The notes: generated by a model not told the origin, from the sequence alone. A stretch of DNA of 64,000 nt from Streptomyces sp. CB02400 (GCF_001905725.1 NZ_LIWB01000006.1:124001-188000); one strand, 5' to 3'. Counted from the stretch's first letter, positions 27,023 through 36,524 are shown. Numbers and translations are program-made.

Positions 27023-27694
27023 CTACTGCGCGCCGGGGCGCACCAGCCCGCTCTCGTAGGCGTACACCGCCGCCTGCACCCGGTCGCGCAGCCCCAGTTT
27101 GGTCAGCACATGGCCGACGTGCGTCTTGACGGTGGTCTCGCTGACGAACAGATCGGCGGCGATCTCCGCGTTGGACAGCCCGCGCGCCACCAGCTTCAGC
27201 ACCTCGACCTCACGCTCGGTCAGCGTGTGCAGCGTGTCCGGCACCGGCTCGTCACCGGACGGCAGATGCGTGGCGTACTTGTCCAGCAGCCGGCGCGTGA
27301 TGCTCGGCGCGAGCATCGCCTCCCCGGCGGCCACCACACGGATCGCCTGCACCAGCTCGTTGGCCGGGGCGTCCTTCAGCAGGAAGCCGCTGGCCCCCGC
27401 CTTCAGCGCCTCCACCACGTACTCGTCGAGATCGAACGTCGTCAGCACCAGCACCTTCGCCGGCCCGTCCCGCTCGGGCCCGGTGATCTGCCGGGTCGCC
27501 TCCACCCCGTCCATCCGCGGCATGCGGATGTCCATCAGCACCACATCGGGCTGCAGCGCCCGCACCTGGTCCAGGGCCTGGAGGCCGTCTCCGGCCTCGC
27601 CGACGACCGCGAGATCCTGCTCGGCCTCCAGAATCATCCGGAACCCGGTGCGCAGCAGCGGCTGGTCGTCGACCAGTAGGACGCGGATGGCCAC
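27023..27694 (-). CDS. NarL/LuxR-type response regulator without adjacent kinase
   Basis: 223 residues from GTG 27694 (GAAGGAG 6 nt upstream). Receiver domain with acidic pocket at 9-10 (LLVDDQP) and phosphoacceptor Asp55 (VVLMDIRMPRMDG), conserved Thr (VLVLTTFD) and Lys (GFLLKDA), then a LuxR-type helix-turn-helix at ~155-215 (LTEREVEVLKLVARGLSNAEIAADLFVSE pattern). No histidine kinase gene lies on either side, so the partner must be elsewhere. It is 14 bp from the RecB-type nuclease gene on the same strand, so the two may be cotranscribed. Confidence 0.93.
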   Translation of the reverse strand: MAIRVLLVDDQPLLRTGFRMILEAEQDLAVVGEAGDGLQALDQVRALQPDVVLMDIRMPRMDGVEATRQITGPERDGPAKVLVLTTFDLDEYVVEALKAGASGFLLKDAPANELVQAIRVVAAGEAMLAPSITRRLLDKYATHLPSGDEPVPDTLHTLTEREVEVLKLVARGLSNAEIAADLFVSETTVKTHVGHVLTKLGLRDRVQAAVYAYESGLVRPGAQ

Positions 27695-27708
27695 GTAAGT
27701 CTCCTTCG

Positions 27709-28641
27709 CTAGTCCGGCCCCATTCTGCCCTGTTGGGCCCCGCCGGACTCGGGCGCCCTCACCGGCAGGGGGTACGGCGGGGGAGTACCGCCGAACTCCG
27801 GGCAGTGCGCCTGGTGGTCGCACCAGCCGCACAGCTTCGTGGGACGCGGGCGCCAGACACCCGTCTCGGTCGCCAGCCGGATCGCGTCCCACAGTGCGAG
27901 CAGCTTGCGCTCCACCCGCTCCAGATCCGCGAGCACGGGATCGTAGGTCACCACGTCACCACTGCCGAGGTACACCAGCTGGAGCCGGCGCGGGACCACC
28001 TTCTTCAGCCGCCACACCACCAGGGCGTAGAACTTCATCTGGAACAGCGCGCCCTCGGCGTACTCCGGCCGGGGCGCCTTGCCCGTCTTGTAGTCGACGA
28101 TCCGCACCTCGCCGGTGGGCGCGACGTCCACCCGGTCGATGATGCCGCGCAGTCTCAGCCCGGAGTCCAGCTCCGCCTCGACGAACAGCTCCCGCTCGGC
28201 GGGCTCCAGCCGGCTCGGGTCCTCCAGCGAGAACCACCGCTCGACCAGCCTCTCCGCCTCCGCCAGCCAGCGCGCCAGCCGCTCGCCCTCCGGATCGTCG
28301 GCGAACAGCTCCATGACCTCCGGCCTGGTCTCGCGCAGCCGGTCCCACTGACCCGGGACCAGCGACTTCGCCCGGGGCGCGGTGCGGTCGGCGGCCGGGG
28401 CGTCGAAGAGCCGCTCCAGCACCGCGTGCACCAGCGTGCCCCTGGTCGCCGCCTCGCTCGGCTTCTCCGGCAGCCGGTCGATGACCCGGAACCGGTACAG
28501 CAGCGGGCACTGCATGAAGTCACTCGCACGCGAGGGGGACAGCGACGCGGGCGGTATGGCGGTGGCCGTGCCCGCCCGTACGCCCACGGTGCCCGGGCCG
28601 CCGCCGTCGGCCCGCTCCTCGCCCTCGATGCTCGTCTCCAT
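27709..28641 (-). CDS. RecB-family PD-(D/E)XK nuclease with Fe-S cysteines
   Basis: 310 residues. The nuclease core shows GTLVHAVLERLF (His72), LFVEAELDSGLRLRGIIDRVDV (catalytic Asp) and VRIVDYKTGKAP (D-Y-K), the RecB/Cas4 pattern. Four cysteines can ligate a [4Fe-4S] cluster as in AddB and Cas4: Cys45 (FMQCPLLYRF) and a C-terminal C-x2-C-x5-C (LCGWCDHQAHCPEFG). It is the counterpart of Rv2119, next to trmI also in mycobacteria. ATG at 28641 lies 8 nt after the -10 of a PafBC-type promoter (28650-28672), implying leaderless, DNA-damage-induced expression. The last ~20 residues are low-complexity. Confidence 0.9.
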   Translation of the reverse strand: METSIEGEERADGGGPGTVGVRAGTATAIPPASLSPSRASDFMQCPLLYRFRVIDRLPEKPSEAATRGTLVHAVLERLFDAPAADRTAPRAKSLVPGQWDRLRETRPEVMELFADDPEGERLARWLAEAERLVERWFSLEDPSRLEPAERELFVEAELDSGLRLRGIIDRVDVAPTGEVRIVDYKTGKAPRPEYAEGALFQMKFYALVVWRLKKVVPRRLQLVYLGSGDVVTYDPVLADLERVERKLLALWDAIRLATETGVWRPRPTKLCGWCDHQAHCPEFGGTPPPYPLPVRAPESGGAQQGRMGPD

Positions 28642-28649
28642 GCCCACAG

Positions 28650-28672
28650 ACCTTACGGCCCGCCACTGACAG
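28650..28672 (-). promoter_or_regulatory. PafBC/RecA-NDp-type promoter of the RecB-type nuclease gene
   Basis: Minus strand reads CTGTCAGTG (28672-28664), 8 nt, then TAAGGT (28655-28650). The consensus is TTGTCRGTG-N8-TANNNT, so 8 of 9 positions, exact spacing and the -10 match. The start codon follows 8 nt later. Recognition by PafBC is inferred from mycobacterial work. Confidence 0.65.
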
Positions 28673-28812
28673 CGCGTGACGACGGGGAGGGAAGGGGAAG
28701 GAGGGGAAGAGACAGGGTGCCGGAGCGGAACGCGCGGCGCGGGCCGCATACCATCGACACGAGACCCTCCCGTCCGGCAGGCACGGGAGACGCAGCGAAC
28801 GAGGGGACACCG

Positions 28813-30429
28813 GTGGACGTAAGCGGCGGGCGCGGACAGCCGCGACCCGGCAACGACGAGTCGCCCGACCACACGGGCCCTCGCCCCCCGGCCCCCGACC
28901 CCTCCGTCCACGGGCCCGAACACCCCCAGCCCTCGGCGGCCGCGGACTCCGCGCCTGCGAACCGCCCCACCGGCGAACATCCCGAGGGCACCCCTGAGCA
29001 CCCGCGCCCCTCGGACACCACGCCAGGCGAACCCCCCGAGCCCACGGGCGGCCCCACCGACGAACAGCCCAACCACCGCCCCGACCCCCCTGCCGCCGAC
29101 GGCACTCGTACCGGATCCCAGGCGCCTGGCGCCGGCCCTGAGGGGCCGAGGCCCCTGGGTGCCGGGTCCGGGGAGTCCCCGGCGTCCGCGGGCGGGCCCG
29201 GTGACGAGCGTGGTGGGGGGCGGTCGCCGGCTCGCTCCGGTGCCGGTCAGGCGGCGGCGCCGCAGCGGCCGCAGGAGAAGCAGCGGGGTGGGCTGCTGAT
29301 GGGGCGCCCGTTCGGAGTGCCCGTGTACGTGGCACCCAGCTGGTTCCTCGTCGCCATCCTCATCACCTGGGTGTTCGGCGGACAGATCGACCGCGTGCTG
29401 CCCGAGCTCGGCGCCGCCAGCTACCTCGTCTCCCTGTTCTTCGCGGTCGCCTTCTACGCCTCCGTCCTGGTCCACGAGCTCGCCCACACCCTCGCCGCCC
29501 TCCGCTTCGAGCTCCCGGTGCGCCGCATCCAGCTCCAGTTCTTCGGCGGCGTCTCCGAGATCGAGAAGGAGGCCGAGACCCCCGGCCGCGAGTTCGTGCT
29601 GGCCTTCGTCGGCCCCCTGCTCTCCCTCGTCCTGGCCGGCCTCTTCTATCTCGGGCTGCTTGCCGTCGACCCCAGCAGCGTCCCCGGCGTCCTGCTGGCC
29701 GGCCTGATGATCTCCAACCTCATCGTCGCCGTCTTCAACCTCCTGCCCGGCCTCCCCCTGGACGGCGGCCGCATGCTCCGCGCCGTCGTCTGGGCGATCA
29801 GCGGCAAACCCATGACCGGCACCATCGCCGCCGCCTGGGTCGGCCGCGCCCTCGCCGTCGCCGTCCTGATCGGCCTCCCGCTGCTCACCCAGTCCGGCGC
29901 CCTCGGCTCCGACGCCGTCGACAACGTGGGCATGGACACCGTCCTGGACGCCCTGCTCGCCGCCATCCTCGCCGCGATCATCTGGACCGGCGCCGGCAAC
30001 AGCCTGCGCATGGCACGGCTGCGCGAGCACCTCCCCGAACTGCGCGCCCGCAACCTCACCCGTCGCGCGGTGCCCGTCGAGACCGACACACCCCTCTCCG
30101 AGGCCCTGCGCCGGGCCAACGCCGCCGGTGCCCGCGCCCTGGTCGTCGTCGACCCCGACGGCGTCCCCCTCTCCCTGGTCCGCGAGGCCGCCATCGTCGG
30201 CGTACCCGAACACCGCCGCCCCTGGGTACCGGTCGGCGGACTCGCCCAGGACCTCACCGACGGCATGCACGTCTCCGCCGAGCTCGCCGGAGAGGACCTC
30301 CTGGACGCCCTGCGCGCCACCCCGGCCACCGAGTACCTGGTGGTCGAGGACAGCGGCGAGATCTACGGCGTCCTGTCCGCGGCCGACGTCGAGCGGGCCT
30401 TCGTGAAGGCGATGGCGCGGCCCAGCTGA
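28813..30429 (+). CDS. Site-2 protease family membrane metalloprotease with CBS domains
   Basis: 538 residues from GTG 28813 (GAGGGG upstream). The first ~165 residues are a disordered Pro/Gly/Glu-rich region. Then follows an M50 rhomboid-like zinc protease core starting MGRPFGVPVYVAPSWFLVAI: the HExxH motif is HELAH (~221-225) and the third ligand is in LPLDGGRML (~315). Four to six transmembrane segments are seen. The C-terminal ~130 residues form a CBS pair (VETDTPLSEALRRA..., YLVVEDSGEIYGVLSAADVE), which binds adenosyl nucleotides in related proteins. An alternative start at the M of MGRPFGV would remove the disordered part. Divergent from the RecB-type gene; substrates unknown. Confidence 0.9.
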   Translation: MDVSGGRGQPRPGNDESPDHTGPRPPAPDPSVHGPEHPQPSAAADSAPANRPTGEHPEGTPEHPRPSDTTPGEPPEPTGGPTDEQPNHRPDPPAADGTRTGSQAPGAGPEGPRPLGAGSGESPASAGGPGDERGGGRSPARSGAGQAAAPQRPQEKQRGGLLMGRPFGVPVYVAPSWFLVAILITWVFGGQIDRVLPELGAASYLVSLFFAVAFYASVLVHELAHTLAALRFELPVRRIQLQFFGGVSEIEKEAETPGREFVLAFVGPLLSLVLAGLFYLGLLAVDPSSVPGVLLAGLMISNLIVAVFNLLPGLPLDGGRMLRAVVWAISGKPMTGTIAAAWVGRALAVAVLIGLPLLTQSGALGSDAVDNVGMDTVLDALLAAILAAIIWTGAGNSLRMARLREHLPELRARNLTRRAVPVETDTPLSEALRRANAAGARALVVVDPDGVPLSLVREAAIVGVPEHRRPWVPVGGLAQDLTDGMHVSAELAGEDLLDALRATPATEYLVVEDSGEIYGVLSAADVERAFVKAMARPS

Positions 30430-30476
30430 ACCTCCCGCCCGCACCGGCGGTGGTCGGCGCCCCCTCCCGGGACGGG

Positions 30477-30482
30477 TAGGCT
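30477..30482 (+). promoter_or_regulatory. -10 box of trmI
   Basis: TAGGCT ends 6 nt before the trmI ATG at 30489, giving a leaderless transcript by position. No Shine-Dalgarno sequence between. Confidence 0.5.
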
Positions 30483-30488
30483 GTTCAC

Positions 30489-31391
30489 ATGTCCGAACCG
30501 ACCGGTGCCGCCCGCAGGCGCGGGCCCTTCAAGGTCGGGGACCAGGTTCAGCTGACCGACCCCAAGGGCCGCCACTACACGTTCACGCTCGAGGCCGGGA
30601 AGAACTTCCACACCCACAAGGGTTCCTTCCCCCACGACGAACTGATCGGCGCTCCCGAGGGCAGCGTTGTCCGCACCACCGGGAACGTCGCCTACCTCGC
30701 GCTGCGCCCCCTGCTCCCCGACTACGTCCTGTCCATGCCCCGCGGGGCAGCCGTCGTCTACCCCAAGGACGCGGGGCAGATCCTCGCCTTCGCCGACATC
30801 TTCCCCGGCGCGCGCGTCGTCGAGGCCGGCGTCGGCTCCGGCTCGCTCAGCAGCTTCCTGCTGCGCGCCATCGGCGACCAGGGCATGCTGCACTCCTACG
30901 AGCGCCGCGAGGACTTCGCCGACATCGCCCGGCAGAACGTCGAGCGCTACTTCGGCGGCCCGCACCCCGCCTGGCAGCTCACCGTCGGCGACCTCCAGGA
31001 CAACCTGTCCGACACCGACGTCGACCGCGTCATCCTCGACATGCTCGCCCCCTGGGAGTGCCTGGAGGCCGTCTCCAAGGCGCTCGTCCCCGGCGGCATC
31101 CTGTGCTGCTACGTCGCCACCACCACCCAGCTCGCCCGGACCGTCGAGTCCATCCGCGAGATCGGCTGCTTCAACGAGCCGACCTCCTGGGAGACGATGA
31201 TCCGCAACTGGCACATCGAGGGCCTGGCCGTCCGCCCGGACCACCGGATGATCGGCCACACCGGCTTCCTGCTCACCGCCCGCCGCCTCGCCGACGGTGT
31301 CGAGCCGCCCATGCGCCGCCGCCGCCCCGCCAAGGGCGCCTACGGCGAGGACTACGCAGGACCCAACGCCGACGGAGGCGCCGCCCGCTGA
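30489..31391 (+). CDS. trmI: tRNA (adenine-58-N1)-methyltransferase TrmI
   Basis: 300 residues. Transfers methyl from SAM to N1 of A58 in the T-loop of tRNA; family works as a tetramer. N-terminal beta domain (VGDQVQLTDPKGRHYTFTLE..., THKGSFPHDELIGAPEG), then a Rossmann methyltransferase with SAM motif VVEAGVGSGSLSSFLLRAIG (~113-132) and VILDMLAPWECLE (catalytic Asp). Same family and neighbourhood as M. tuberculosis Rv2118c, beside the RecB-type gene and upstream of arc. The C-terminal 25 residues are basic then disordered. Confidence 0.95.
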   Translation: MSEPTGAARRRGPFKVGDQVQLTDPKGRHYTFTLEAGKNFHTHKGSFPHDELIGAPEGSVVRTTGNVAYLALRPLLPDYVLSMPRGAAVVYPKDAGQILAFADIFPGARVVEAGVGSGSLSSFLLRAIGDQGMLHSYERREDFADIARQNVERYFGGPHPAWQLTVGDLQDNLSDTDVDRVILDMLAPWECLEAVSKALVPGGILCCYVATTTQLARTVESIREIGCFNEPTSWETMIRNWHIEGLAVRPDHRMIGHTGFLLTARRLADGVEPPMRRRRPAKGAYGEDYAGPNADGGAAR

Positions 31392-31420
31392 CGCGGCCCG
31401 CCACCCCCACAACGAACAGG

Positions 31421-31466
31421 CGCCGTGGCGCAGTTCCCGGCAACCGCCGGGAACTGCGCCACGGCG
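31421..31466. terminator. Terminator after trmI
   Basis: Perfect 20-bp arms 31421-31440 and 31447-31466 (core GTGGCGCAGTTCCCGG), 6-nt loop, 30 bp after the trmI stop. Confidence 0.85.
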
Positions 31467-31628
31467 TCCTCGCGTTGACCCGACGACCCGACCGACGGCA
31501 CGGAGAGCGAAACCCTTCCCGGTTCCCCCGCACCGGAACCGCACACCCCCGCCGTTCCCTCCGTACTGTGACGTGTGGCACGATGCTGGCCACCCCCACC
31601 GGCACAGCCCTCACAGGAGACACTCCTA

Positions 31629-32207
31629 GTGCAGCCATCCGCCGTCCCGGAGCTCGCCCACACGCACACCCGGCCCATCCACTGGGTCGCCACCGCCACG
31701 GCTCTCGCCGGTGTCGTGGCCCTCTCCCCGGTCCTGGGGCCCGACGCCGCCACCGCGGCCCCGACGCCCGGACCGCACACCAAGAGCGCCCCGGCGCGCA
31801 TCGCCCCGCCCGACCCCGCCGCCGCCGAGTTCCCCCTCGACTGCGGCAGGGTGAAGGCCGTGGTGAAGAAGAAGGCGTCCGGCGACCTCGACGGCGACGG
31901 CCGCCCGGAGACGGTGGCCGTGGTCCACTGCGACTCCCCGATGGGCACCCCGCCCGACGGCGTGTACGTCCTCACCCAGGGCGCGGGCGGTACGGCACCG
32001 CGCGTGGTCGCCACCCTCGCCGGCCCCGAGGACCGCACCAACGTCGGCGACTTCGCCGTACGTGACGGCGAGGTCACCGCCGTACTCTTCGGCTACTCCT
32101 CCGCCGACGTGCCCAGTTGCTGCCCCGATGTGCGCGAGAACGTGAAATGGCGGTGGGAGAACGGCGCGTTCGTGCGGTCCACCCCGTCCGGCGCCAGGAG
32201 TGTGTGA
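31629..32207 (+). CDS. Secreted protein of unknown function
   Basis: 192 residues from GTG 31629 (CAGGAG upstream). Residues ~13-45 form a signal peptide: WVATATALAGVVALSPVLGPDAATAAPTP, with a likely cleavage after Ala-Ala. The mature part contains ASGDLDGDGRPETVAVVHC, resembling a calcium-binding FG-GAP-type loop, and a Cys pair (SCCPDV) that with other cysteines may form disulphides. No enzyme motif. Lies between trmI and the convergent ferredoxin gene; conserved in Streptomyces at this locus as far as I recall, function unknown. Confidence 0.75.
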   Translation: MQPSAVPELAHTHTRPIHWVATATALAGVVALSPVLGPDAATAAPTPGPHTKSAPARIAPPDPAAAEFPLDCGRVKAVVKKKASGDLDGDGRPETVAVVHCDSPMGTPPDGVYVLTQGAGGTAPRVVATLAGPEDRTNVGDFAVRDGEVTAVLFGYSSADVPSCCPDVRENVKWRWENGAFVRSTPSGARSV

Positions 32208-32285
32208 CCCGCGCGCGGGCGTACGGCGGGGGCGCACCCCGGTGTGTGATAAATCAGACAGTCGTGACGCGCCGTATCAAACCGA

Positions 32286-32591
32286 TCACCCGGCGTCCGG
32301 CCCGTACACCTCGGCGCCGTCCGAAACCCGACGGACGTGAATGCACTCGCCCGGACACTCCTTCGCCGAGTCGACCACATCCGTGAGAAGCGGCAGCGGC
32401 ACGGGCGTTGTCGCCCCCTTGTCCTGCAACAACTCGTCCTGCGGGCTCTTCACATAGGCCAGACCGTCGATGTCCAGCTCGAACACCTCGGGCGCGTACT
32501 GGGCGCAGATGCCGTCACCGGTACACAGGTCCTGGTCGATCCAGACCTCCAGGGCCTCGCCACCGACTCCGGTCTCCTGCCGCACGCTCAT
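32286..32591 (-). CDS. Ferredoxin, [3Fe-4S] type
   Basis: 101 residues. Small acidic electron carrier. Cluster pattern C23-T-G-D-G-I-C29 with Asp26 where a fourth cluster Cys would be, then C79-P; this C-x2-D-x2-C...CP pattern is typical of [3Fe-4S] ferredoxins that serve P450s. An extra Cys83 (CPGEC) follows. A ~35-residue insert (SPQDELLQDKGATTPVPLP) separates the Cys motifs, longer than in usual P450 ferredoxins. Divergent from arc; its redox partner is not adjacent. Confidence 0.9.
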   Translation of the reverse strand: MSVRQETGVGGEALEVWIDQDLCTGDGICAQYAPEVFELDIDGLAYVKSPQDELLQDKGATTPVPLPLLTDVVDSAKECPGECIHVRRVSDGAEVYGPDAG

Positions 32592-32770
32592 CTCTCCTGC
32601 CGTTTCCTGCGTCGAACCGAACGGGAATCCGGCCAGCTCTGACGGGTGTTGAACACTTCGACCCTACCTTCGCCTGGGTTCCAATCATCTTCGGTGGGTA
32701 TTCCCCTGGCGTGAGGGAGAGCGCAAGGGTGAAGATCGGACACACCCCGACCGTCTTTGTGATCTAGGGG

Positions 32771-32798
32771 TTTCAATCGACACCCGCCCAGGTAGGGT
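32771..32798 (+). promoter_or_regulatory. Candidate promoter of arc
   Basis: TTTCAA (32771-32776), 16 nt, TAGGGT (32793-32798), about 38 nt before the arc start. The pafA promoter has the same arrangement (TTTCAG-N16-TAATGT). Confidence 0.4.
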
Positions 32799-32836
32799 CT
32801 GGAAGCGTCCAGCTCCCCTTGGAGGAGGTGAGGACC

Positions 32837-34603
32837 GTGGCAGCCCACGACGACGACATGAACCGCGGCATCCGCCCAGGACGCGGGTCCGACGACCCGG
32901 CCGGGCAGATTGCCTATCTTGAGCAGGAGATCGCCGTCCTGCGACGCAAGCTCGCCGACTCTCCGCGACACACGAGGATTCTCGAAGAGCGGATCGTCGA
33001 GCTGCAGACCAACCTGGCCGGCGTGTCCGCCCAGAACGAACGACTCGCCGGCACGCTCCGTGAGGCCCGCGACCAGATCGTGGCCCTCAAGGAGGAGGTC
33101 GACCGGCTCGCGCAGCCCCCGGCCGGCTTCGGGGTCTTCCTCACGGCGAACGAGGACGGCACGGCCGACATCTTCACCGGCGGCCGCAAGCTCCGGGTGA
33201 ACGTCAGCCCCGGCGTCGAGCTGGAGGACCTCCGGCGCGGCCAGGAGGTGATGCTCAACGAAGCGCTCAACGTGGTCGAGGCCATGGAGTTCGAGCGCGT
33301 CGGCGACATCGTCACCCTCAAGGAGATCCTCGAGGACGGCGAGCGGGCACTCGTGCTCGGGCACACCGACGAGGAACGGGTGGTGCGGCTCGCCGAGCCG
33401 CTGCTGGACGTCACCATCCGCCCCGGCGACGCCCTGCTCATGGAGCCCCGCTCCGGATACGTCTACGAGGTCGTCCCCAAGAGCGAGGTCGAGGAACTCG
33501 TCCTCGAGGAAGTCCCCGACATCGGCTACGAGCAGATCGGCGGCCTCGGCGGCCAGATCGAGGCCATCCGCGACGCGGTCGAGCTGCCGTACCTCTACCC
33601 GGACCTGTTCAAGGAGCACGAACTGCGGCCGCCCAAGGGCGTGCTGCTCTACGGGCCCCCCGGATGCGGCAAGACGCTCATCGCCAAGGCCGTCGCCAAC
33701 TCGCTGGCCAAGAAGGTCGCCGAGGTCACCGGCCAGGCCGCAGGCAAGAGCTTCTTCCTCAACATCAAGGGCCCCGAGCTGCTGAACAAGTACGTCGGCG
33801 AGACCGAGCGGCAGATCCGCCTGGTCTTCCAGCGGGCCCGGGAGAAGGCCAGCGAGGGCACCCCCGTCATCGTCTTCTTCGACGAGATGGAATCCCTCTT
33901 CCGTACCCGCGGCTCCGGCGTCAGCTCGGACGTGGAGAACACCATCGTCCCGCAGCTGCTCGCCGAGATCGACGGCGTGGAAGGCCTGCAGAACGTGGTC
34001 GTGATCGGCGCCTCCAACCGCGAGGACATGATCGACCCCGCCATCCTGCGGCCCGGCCGACTGGACGTGAAGATCAAGATCGAGCGTCCGGACGCCGAGG
34101 CGGCCCAGGACATCTTCGGCAAGTACCTCACCGAGCGCCTCCCGCTGCACGGCGACGACCTCACCGAGCACGGCGGCGACAAGGCCATGACGGTCCAGAG
34201 CATGATCCAGACCGCCGTGGAACAGATGTACGCCGAATCCGAGGAGAACCGCTTCCTGGAAGTCACCTACGCCAACGGCGACAAGGAAGTCCTCTACTTC
34301 AAGGACTTCAATTCCGGCGCCATGATCGAAAACATCGTGGGCCGCGCCAAGAAGATGGCGATCAAGGACTTCCTGGAGAAGAACCAGAAGGGTCTCCGCG
34401 TCTCCCACCTGCTCCAGGCCTGCGTGGACGAGTTCAAGGAGAACGAGGACCTGCCCAACACCACCAACCCGGACGACTGGGCCCGCATCTCCGGAAAGAA
34501 GGGCGAGCGGATCGTTTACATCCGCACCCTCATCACCGGAAAGCAGGGCTCGGACACCGGACGCTCCATCGACACGGTGGCGAACACCGGTCAGTACCTG
34601 TAA
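32837..34603 (+). CDS. arc: Proteasome-associated AAA ATPase ARC (Mpa)
   Basis: 588 residues from GTG 32837 (GGAGGAGG upstream; (M)[14 protein letters not shown] matches the known Streptomyces N-terminus). Hexameric unfoldase that recognises Pup through its N-terminal coiled coil (~25-95, [14 protein letters not shown]...) and threads substrates into the 20S core. Two OB domains follow (~95-235), then the AAA module with Walker A GPPGCGKT (~272-279), Walker [11 protein letters not shown] (~345-354) and the second region of homology [19 protein letters not shown]. The C-terminus is NTGQYL, whose penultimate Tyr matches the gate-opening motif for docking on PrcA. Confidence 0.97.
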   Translation: MAAHDDDMNRGIRPGRGSDDPAGQIAYLEQEIAVLRRKLADSPRHTRILEERIVELQTNLAGVSAQNERLAGTLREARDQIVALKEEVDRLAQPPAGFGVFLTANEDGTADIFTGGRKLRVNVSPGVELEDLRRGQEVMLNEALNVVEAMEFERVGDIVTLKEILEDGERALVLGHTDEERVVRLAEPLLDVTIRPGDALLMEPRSGYVYEVVPKSEVEELVLEEVPDIGYEQIGGLGGQIEAIRDAVELPYLYPDLFKEHELRPPKGVLLYGPPGCGKTLIAKAVANSLAKKVAEVTGQAAGKSFFLNIKGPELLNKYVGETERQIRLVFQRAREKASEGTPVIVFFDEMESLFRTRGSGVSSDVENTIVPQLLAEIDGVEGLQNVVVIGASNREDMIDPAILRPGRLDVKIKIERPDAEAAQDIFGKYLTERLPLHGDDLTEHGGDKAMTVQSMIQTAVEQMYAESEENRFLEVTYANGDKEVLYFKDFNSGAMIENIVGRAKKMAIKDFLEKNQKGLRVSHLLQACVDEFKENEDLPNTTNPDDWARISGKKGERIVYIRTLITGKQGSDTGRSIDTVANTGQYL

Positions 34604-34834
34604 AAGCCAGGGCGGCTGCGGGTGCCCTCGACGGGTACCCGCAGCCGACTGCTTTTCGGGCCACGGCTGGAGCACAGCAATGACGCAAATGATCTCCCCA
34701 CCAGCGCAAAGGCGTTCTAGGCTCTTCCGTACCGCCGAGTCGCGCAGTGCGGGGACGGGCACCGCACACGCACCGGAGCGCCGGCGGTACAGCAGCGCCC
34801 CCGACCGGGGACGCCGCCGGGCAAGGAGGGCCGC

Positions 34835-36346
34835 ATGACCGTACGGCGAGTAATGGGCATCGAGACGGAGTACGGCATCTCCGTCCCCGGCCACCCCAAC
34901 GCCAATGCCATGCTCACCTCGTCCCAGATCGTGAACGCCTACGCGGCGGCGATGCACCGGGCCCGCCGGGCCCGCTGGGACTTCGAGGAGGAGAACCCGC
35001 TGCGGGACGCACGAGGCTTCGACCTCGCCCGTGAGGCCGCCGACGCCAGCCAGCTCACCGACGAGGACATCGGCCTGGCCAACGTCATCCTCACCAACGG
35101 CGCGCGGCTCTACGTCGACCACGCCCATCCGGAGTACAGCGCCCCCGAGGTCACCAACCCGCGCGACGCCGTCCTCTGGGACAAGGCCGGCGAGCGGATC
35201 ATGGCCGAGGCGGCGGAACGCGCCGGACAGCTTCCCGGCGCCCAGCCGATCCACCTGTACAAGAACAACACCGACAACAAGGGCGCGTCCTACGGCACGC
35301 ACGAGAACTACCTGATGAAGCGGGAGACACCCTTCTCGGACATCGTGCGCCACCTGACGCCGTTCTTCGTCTCCCGCCAGGTCTTCACCGGCGCCGGCCG
35401 CGTCGGCATCGGCCAGGACGGCCACGAACACGGCTTCCAGCTCAGCCAGCGGGCGGACTACTTCGAGGTCGAGGTGGGGCTCGAGACCACCCTGAAGCGG
35501 CCGATCATCAACACCCGGGACGAGCCGCACGCCGACGCCGAGAAGTACCGGCGGCTGCATGTGATCATCGGCGACGCGAACCTGTCCGAGATCTCGACGT
35601 ACCTGAAGCTGGGTACGACGGCGCTGGTCCTGTCCATGATCGAGGACGGGTTCATCGCGGTGGACCTGGCGGTCGACCAGCCGGTACGGACACTGCACCA
35701 GGTGTCGCACGATCCGTCCCTGAAGCGGCTCGTCACGCTGCGCAGCGGGCGGACGCTGACCGCCGTACAGCTCCAGATGGAGTACTTCGAGCTGGCTCGT
35801 AAGTACGTGGAGGAGCGGTTCGGGGCGGACGCCGACGAGCAGACCAAGGACGTGCTGGTCCGCTGGGAGGACACGCTCACGCGGCTGGAGAACGACCCGA
35901 TGAGCCTGGCAGGCGAGCTGGACTGGGTCGCCAAGCGGGAGCTCATGGAGGGCTACCGGCGCAGGGACGGCCTGGACTGGGACGCCGCCCGGCTGCACCT
36001 GGTGGACCTGCAGTACGCCGACGTACGCCCCGAGAAGGGCCTCTACAACCGTCTGGTGGCCCGGGGGCGGATGAAGCGGCTGCTGGACGAGGGAGAGGTC
36101 GAGCGGGCCCGTACGAAGCCTCCGGAGGACACCCGCGCGTACTTCCGCGGGCGCTGTCTGGAGCAGTACGCGGACGACGTCGCGGCGGCCTCCTGGGACT
36201 CGGTGATCTTCGATCTGCCGGGCCGGGACTCGCTCCAGCGGGTCCCAACCCTGGAACCGCTTCGCGGAACGCGTAATCACGTCAAGGAGCTCCTGGACCG
36301 CTGCCGTACGGCAGAAGACCTGGTCAGGGTGTTGTCGGGACACTGA
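34835..36346 (+). CDS. dop: Deamidase/depupylase of Pup
   Basis: 503 residues. Dop converts the C-terminal Gln of Pup to Glu and removes Pup from conjugates, using ATP as a cofactor; structure is of the glutamine synthetase type. Nucleotide-binding start [10 protein letters not shown] (7-16), the Dop-specific loop at ~42-80 ([21 protein letters not shown]...) missing in PafA, and catalytic Asp95 in [34 protein letters not shown] contributes Mg/ATP ligands. A TAGGCT box at 34718-34723 suggests a promoter with a ~105-nt leader. Followed by pup after 178 bp. Confidence 0.97.
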   Translation: MTVRRVMGIETEYGISVPGHPNANAMLTSSQIVNAYAAAMHRARRARWDFEEENPLRDARGFDLAREAADASQLTDEDIGLANVILTNGARLYVDHAHPEYSAPEVTNPRDAVLWDKAGERIMAEAAERAGQLPGAQPIHLYKNNTDNKGASYGTHENYLMKRETPFSDIVRHLTPFFVSRQVFTGAGRVGIGQDGHEHGFQLSQRADYFEVEVGLETTLKRPIINTRDEPHADAEKYRRLHVIIGDANLSEISTYLKLGTTALVLSMIEDGFIAVDLAVDQPVRTLHQVSHDPSLKRLVTLRSGRTLTAVQLQMEYFELARKYVEERFGADADEQTKDVLVRWEDTLTRLENDPMSLAGELDWVAKRELMEGYRRRDGLDWDAARLHLVDLQYADVRPEKGLYNRLVARGRMKRLLDEGEVERARTKPPEDTRAYFRGRCLEQYADDVAAASWDSVIFDLPGRDSLQRVPTLEPLRGTRNHVKELLDRCRTAEDLVRVLSGH

Positions 36347-36451
36347 GCGGGTACCGGGGGTACCCGGGAAGGGCCGGCCGGACAGGGTGGAAAACGCCGG
36401 GTCCGGGAATCATCGAGATGGTCCCCGTACGTTGGAGCAACTGCGGGGGCA

Positions 36452-36474
36452 TTGTCGGACCCGGCGAGTAGGGT
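36452..36474 (+). promoter_or_regulatory. Promoter of pup with partial PafBC-type -35
   Basis: TTGTCGGAC (36452-36460), 8 nt, TAGGGT (36469-36474); 7 of 9 of the TTGTCRGTG box, exact N8 spacing and a TANNNT -10. It is about 50 nt before the pup start. The dop-pup gap also has an inverted repeat CGGGTACC-GGG-GGTACCCG at 36348-36366. Confidence 0.5.
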
Positions 36475-36524
36475 CTGATCTTGACCGAGCAAGTGTGTCG
36501 GGCGAACCGAGCGGGGTGAGGGTG

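Noticed and set aside
28664-28672. LexA box upstream of the RecB-type gene
   Set aside because: No GAAC-N4-GTTC element; the sequence fits the PafBC motif instead.
27733-28812. Extension of the site-2 protease frame upstream of 28813
   Set aside because: It runs antisense through the RecB-type nuclease gene and has no ribosome binding site; GTG 28813 is better.
32588-36343. Long minus-strand open frame (1251 codons) opposite arc and dop
   Set aside because: Same GC-bias artefact; arc and dop are certain on the plus strand.
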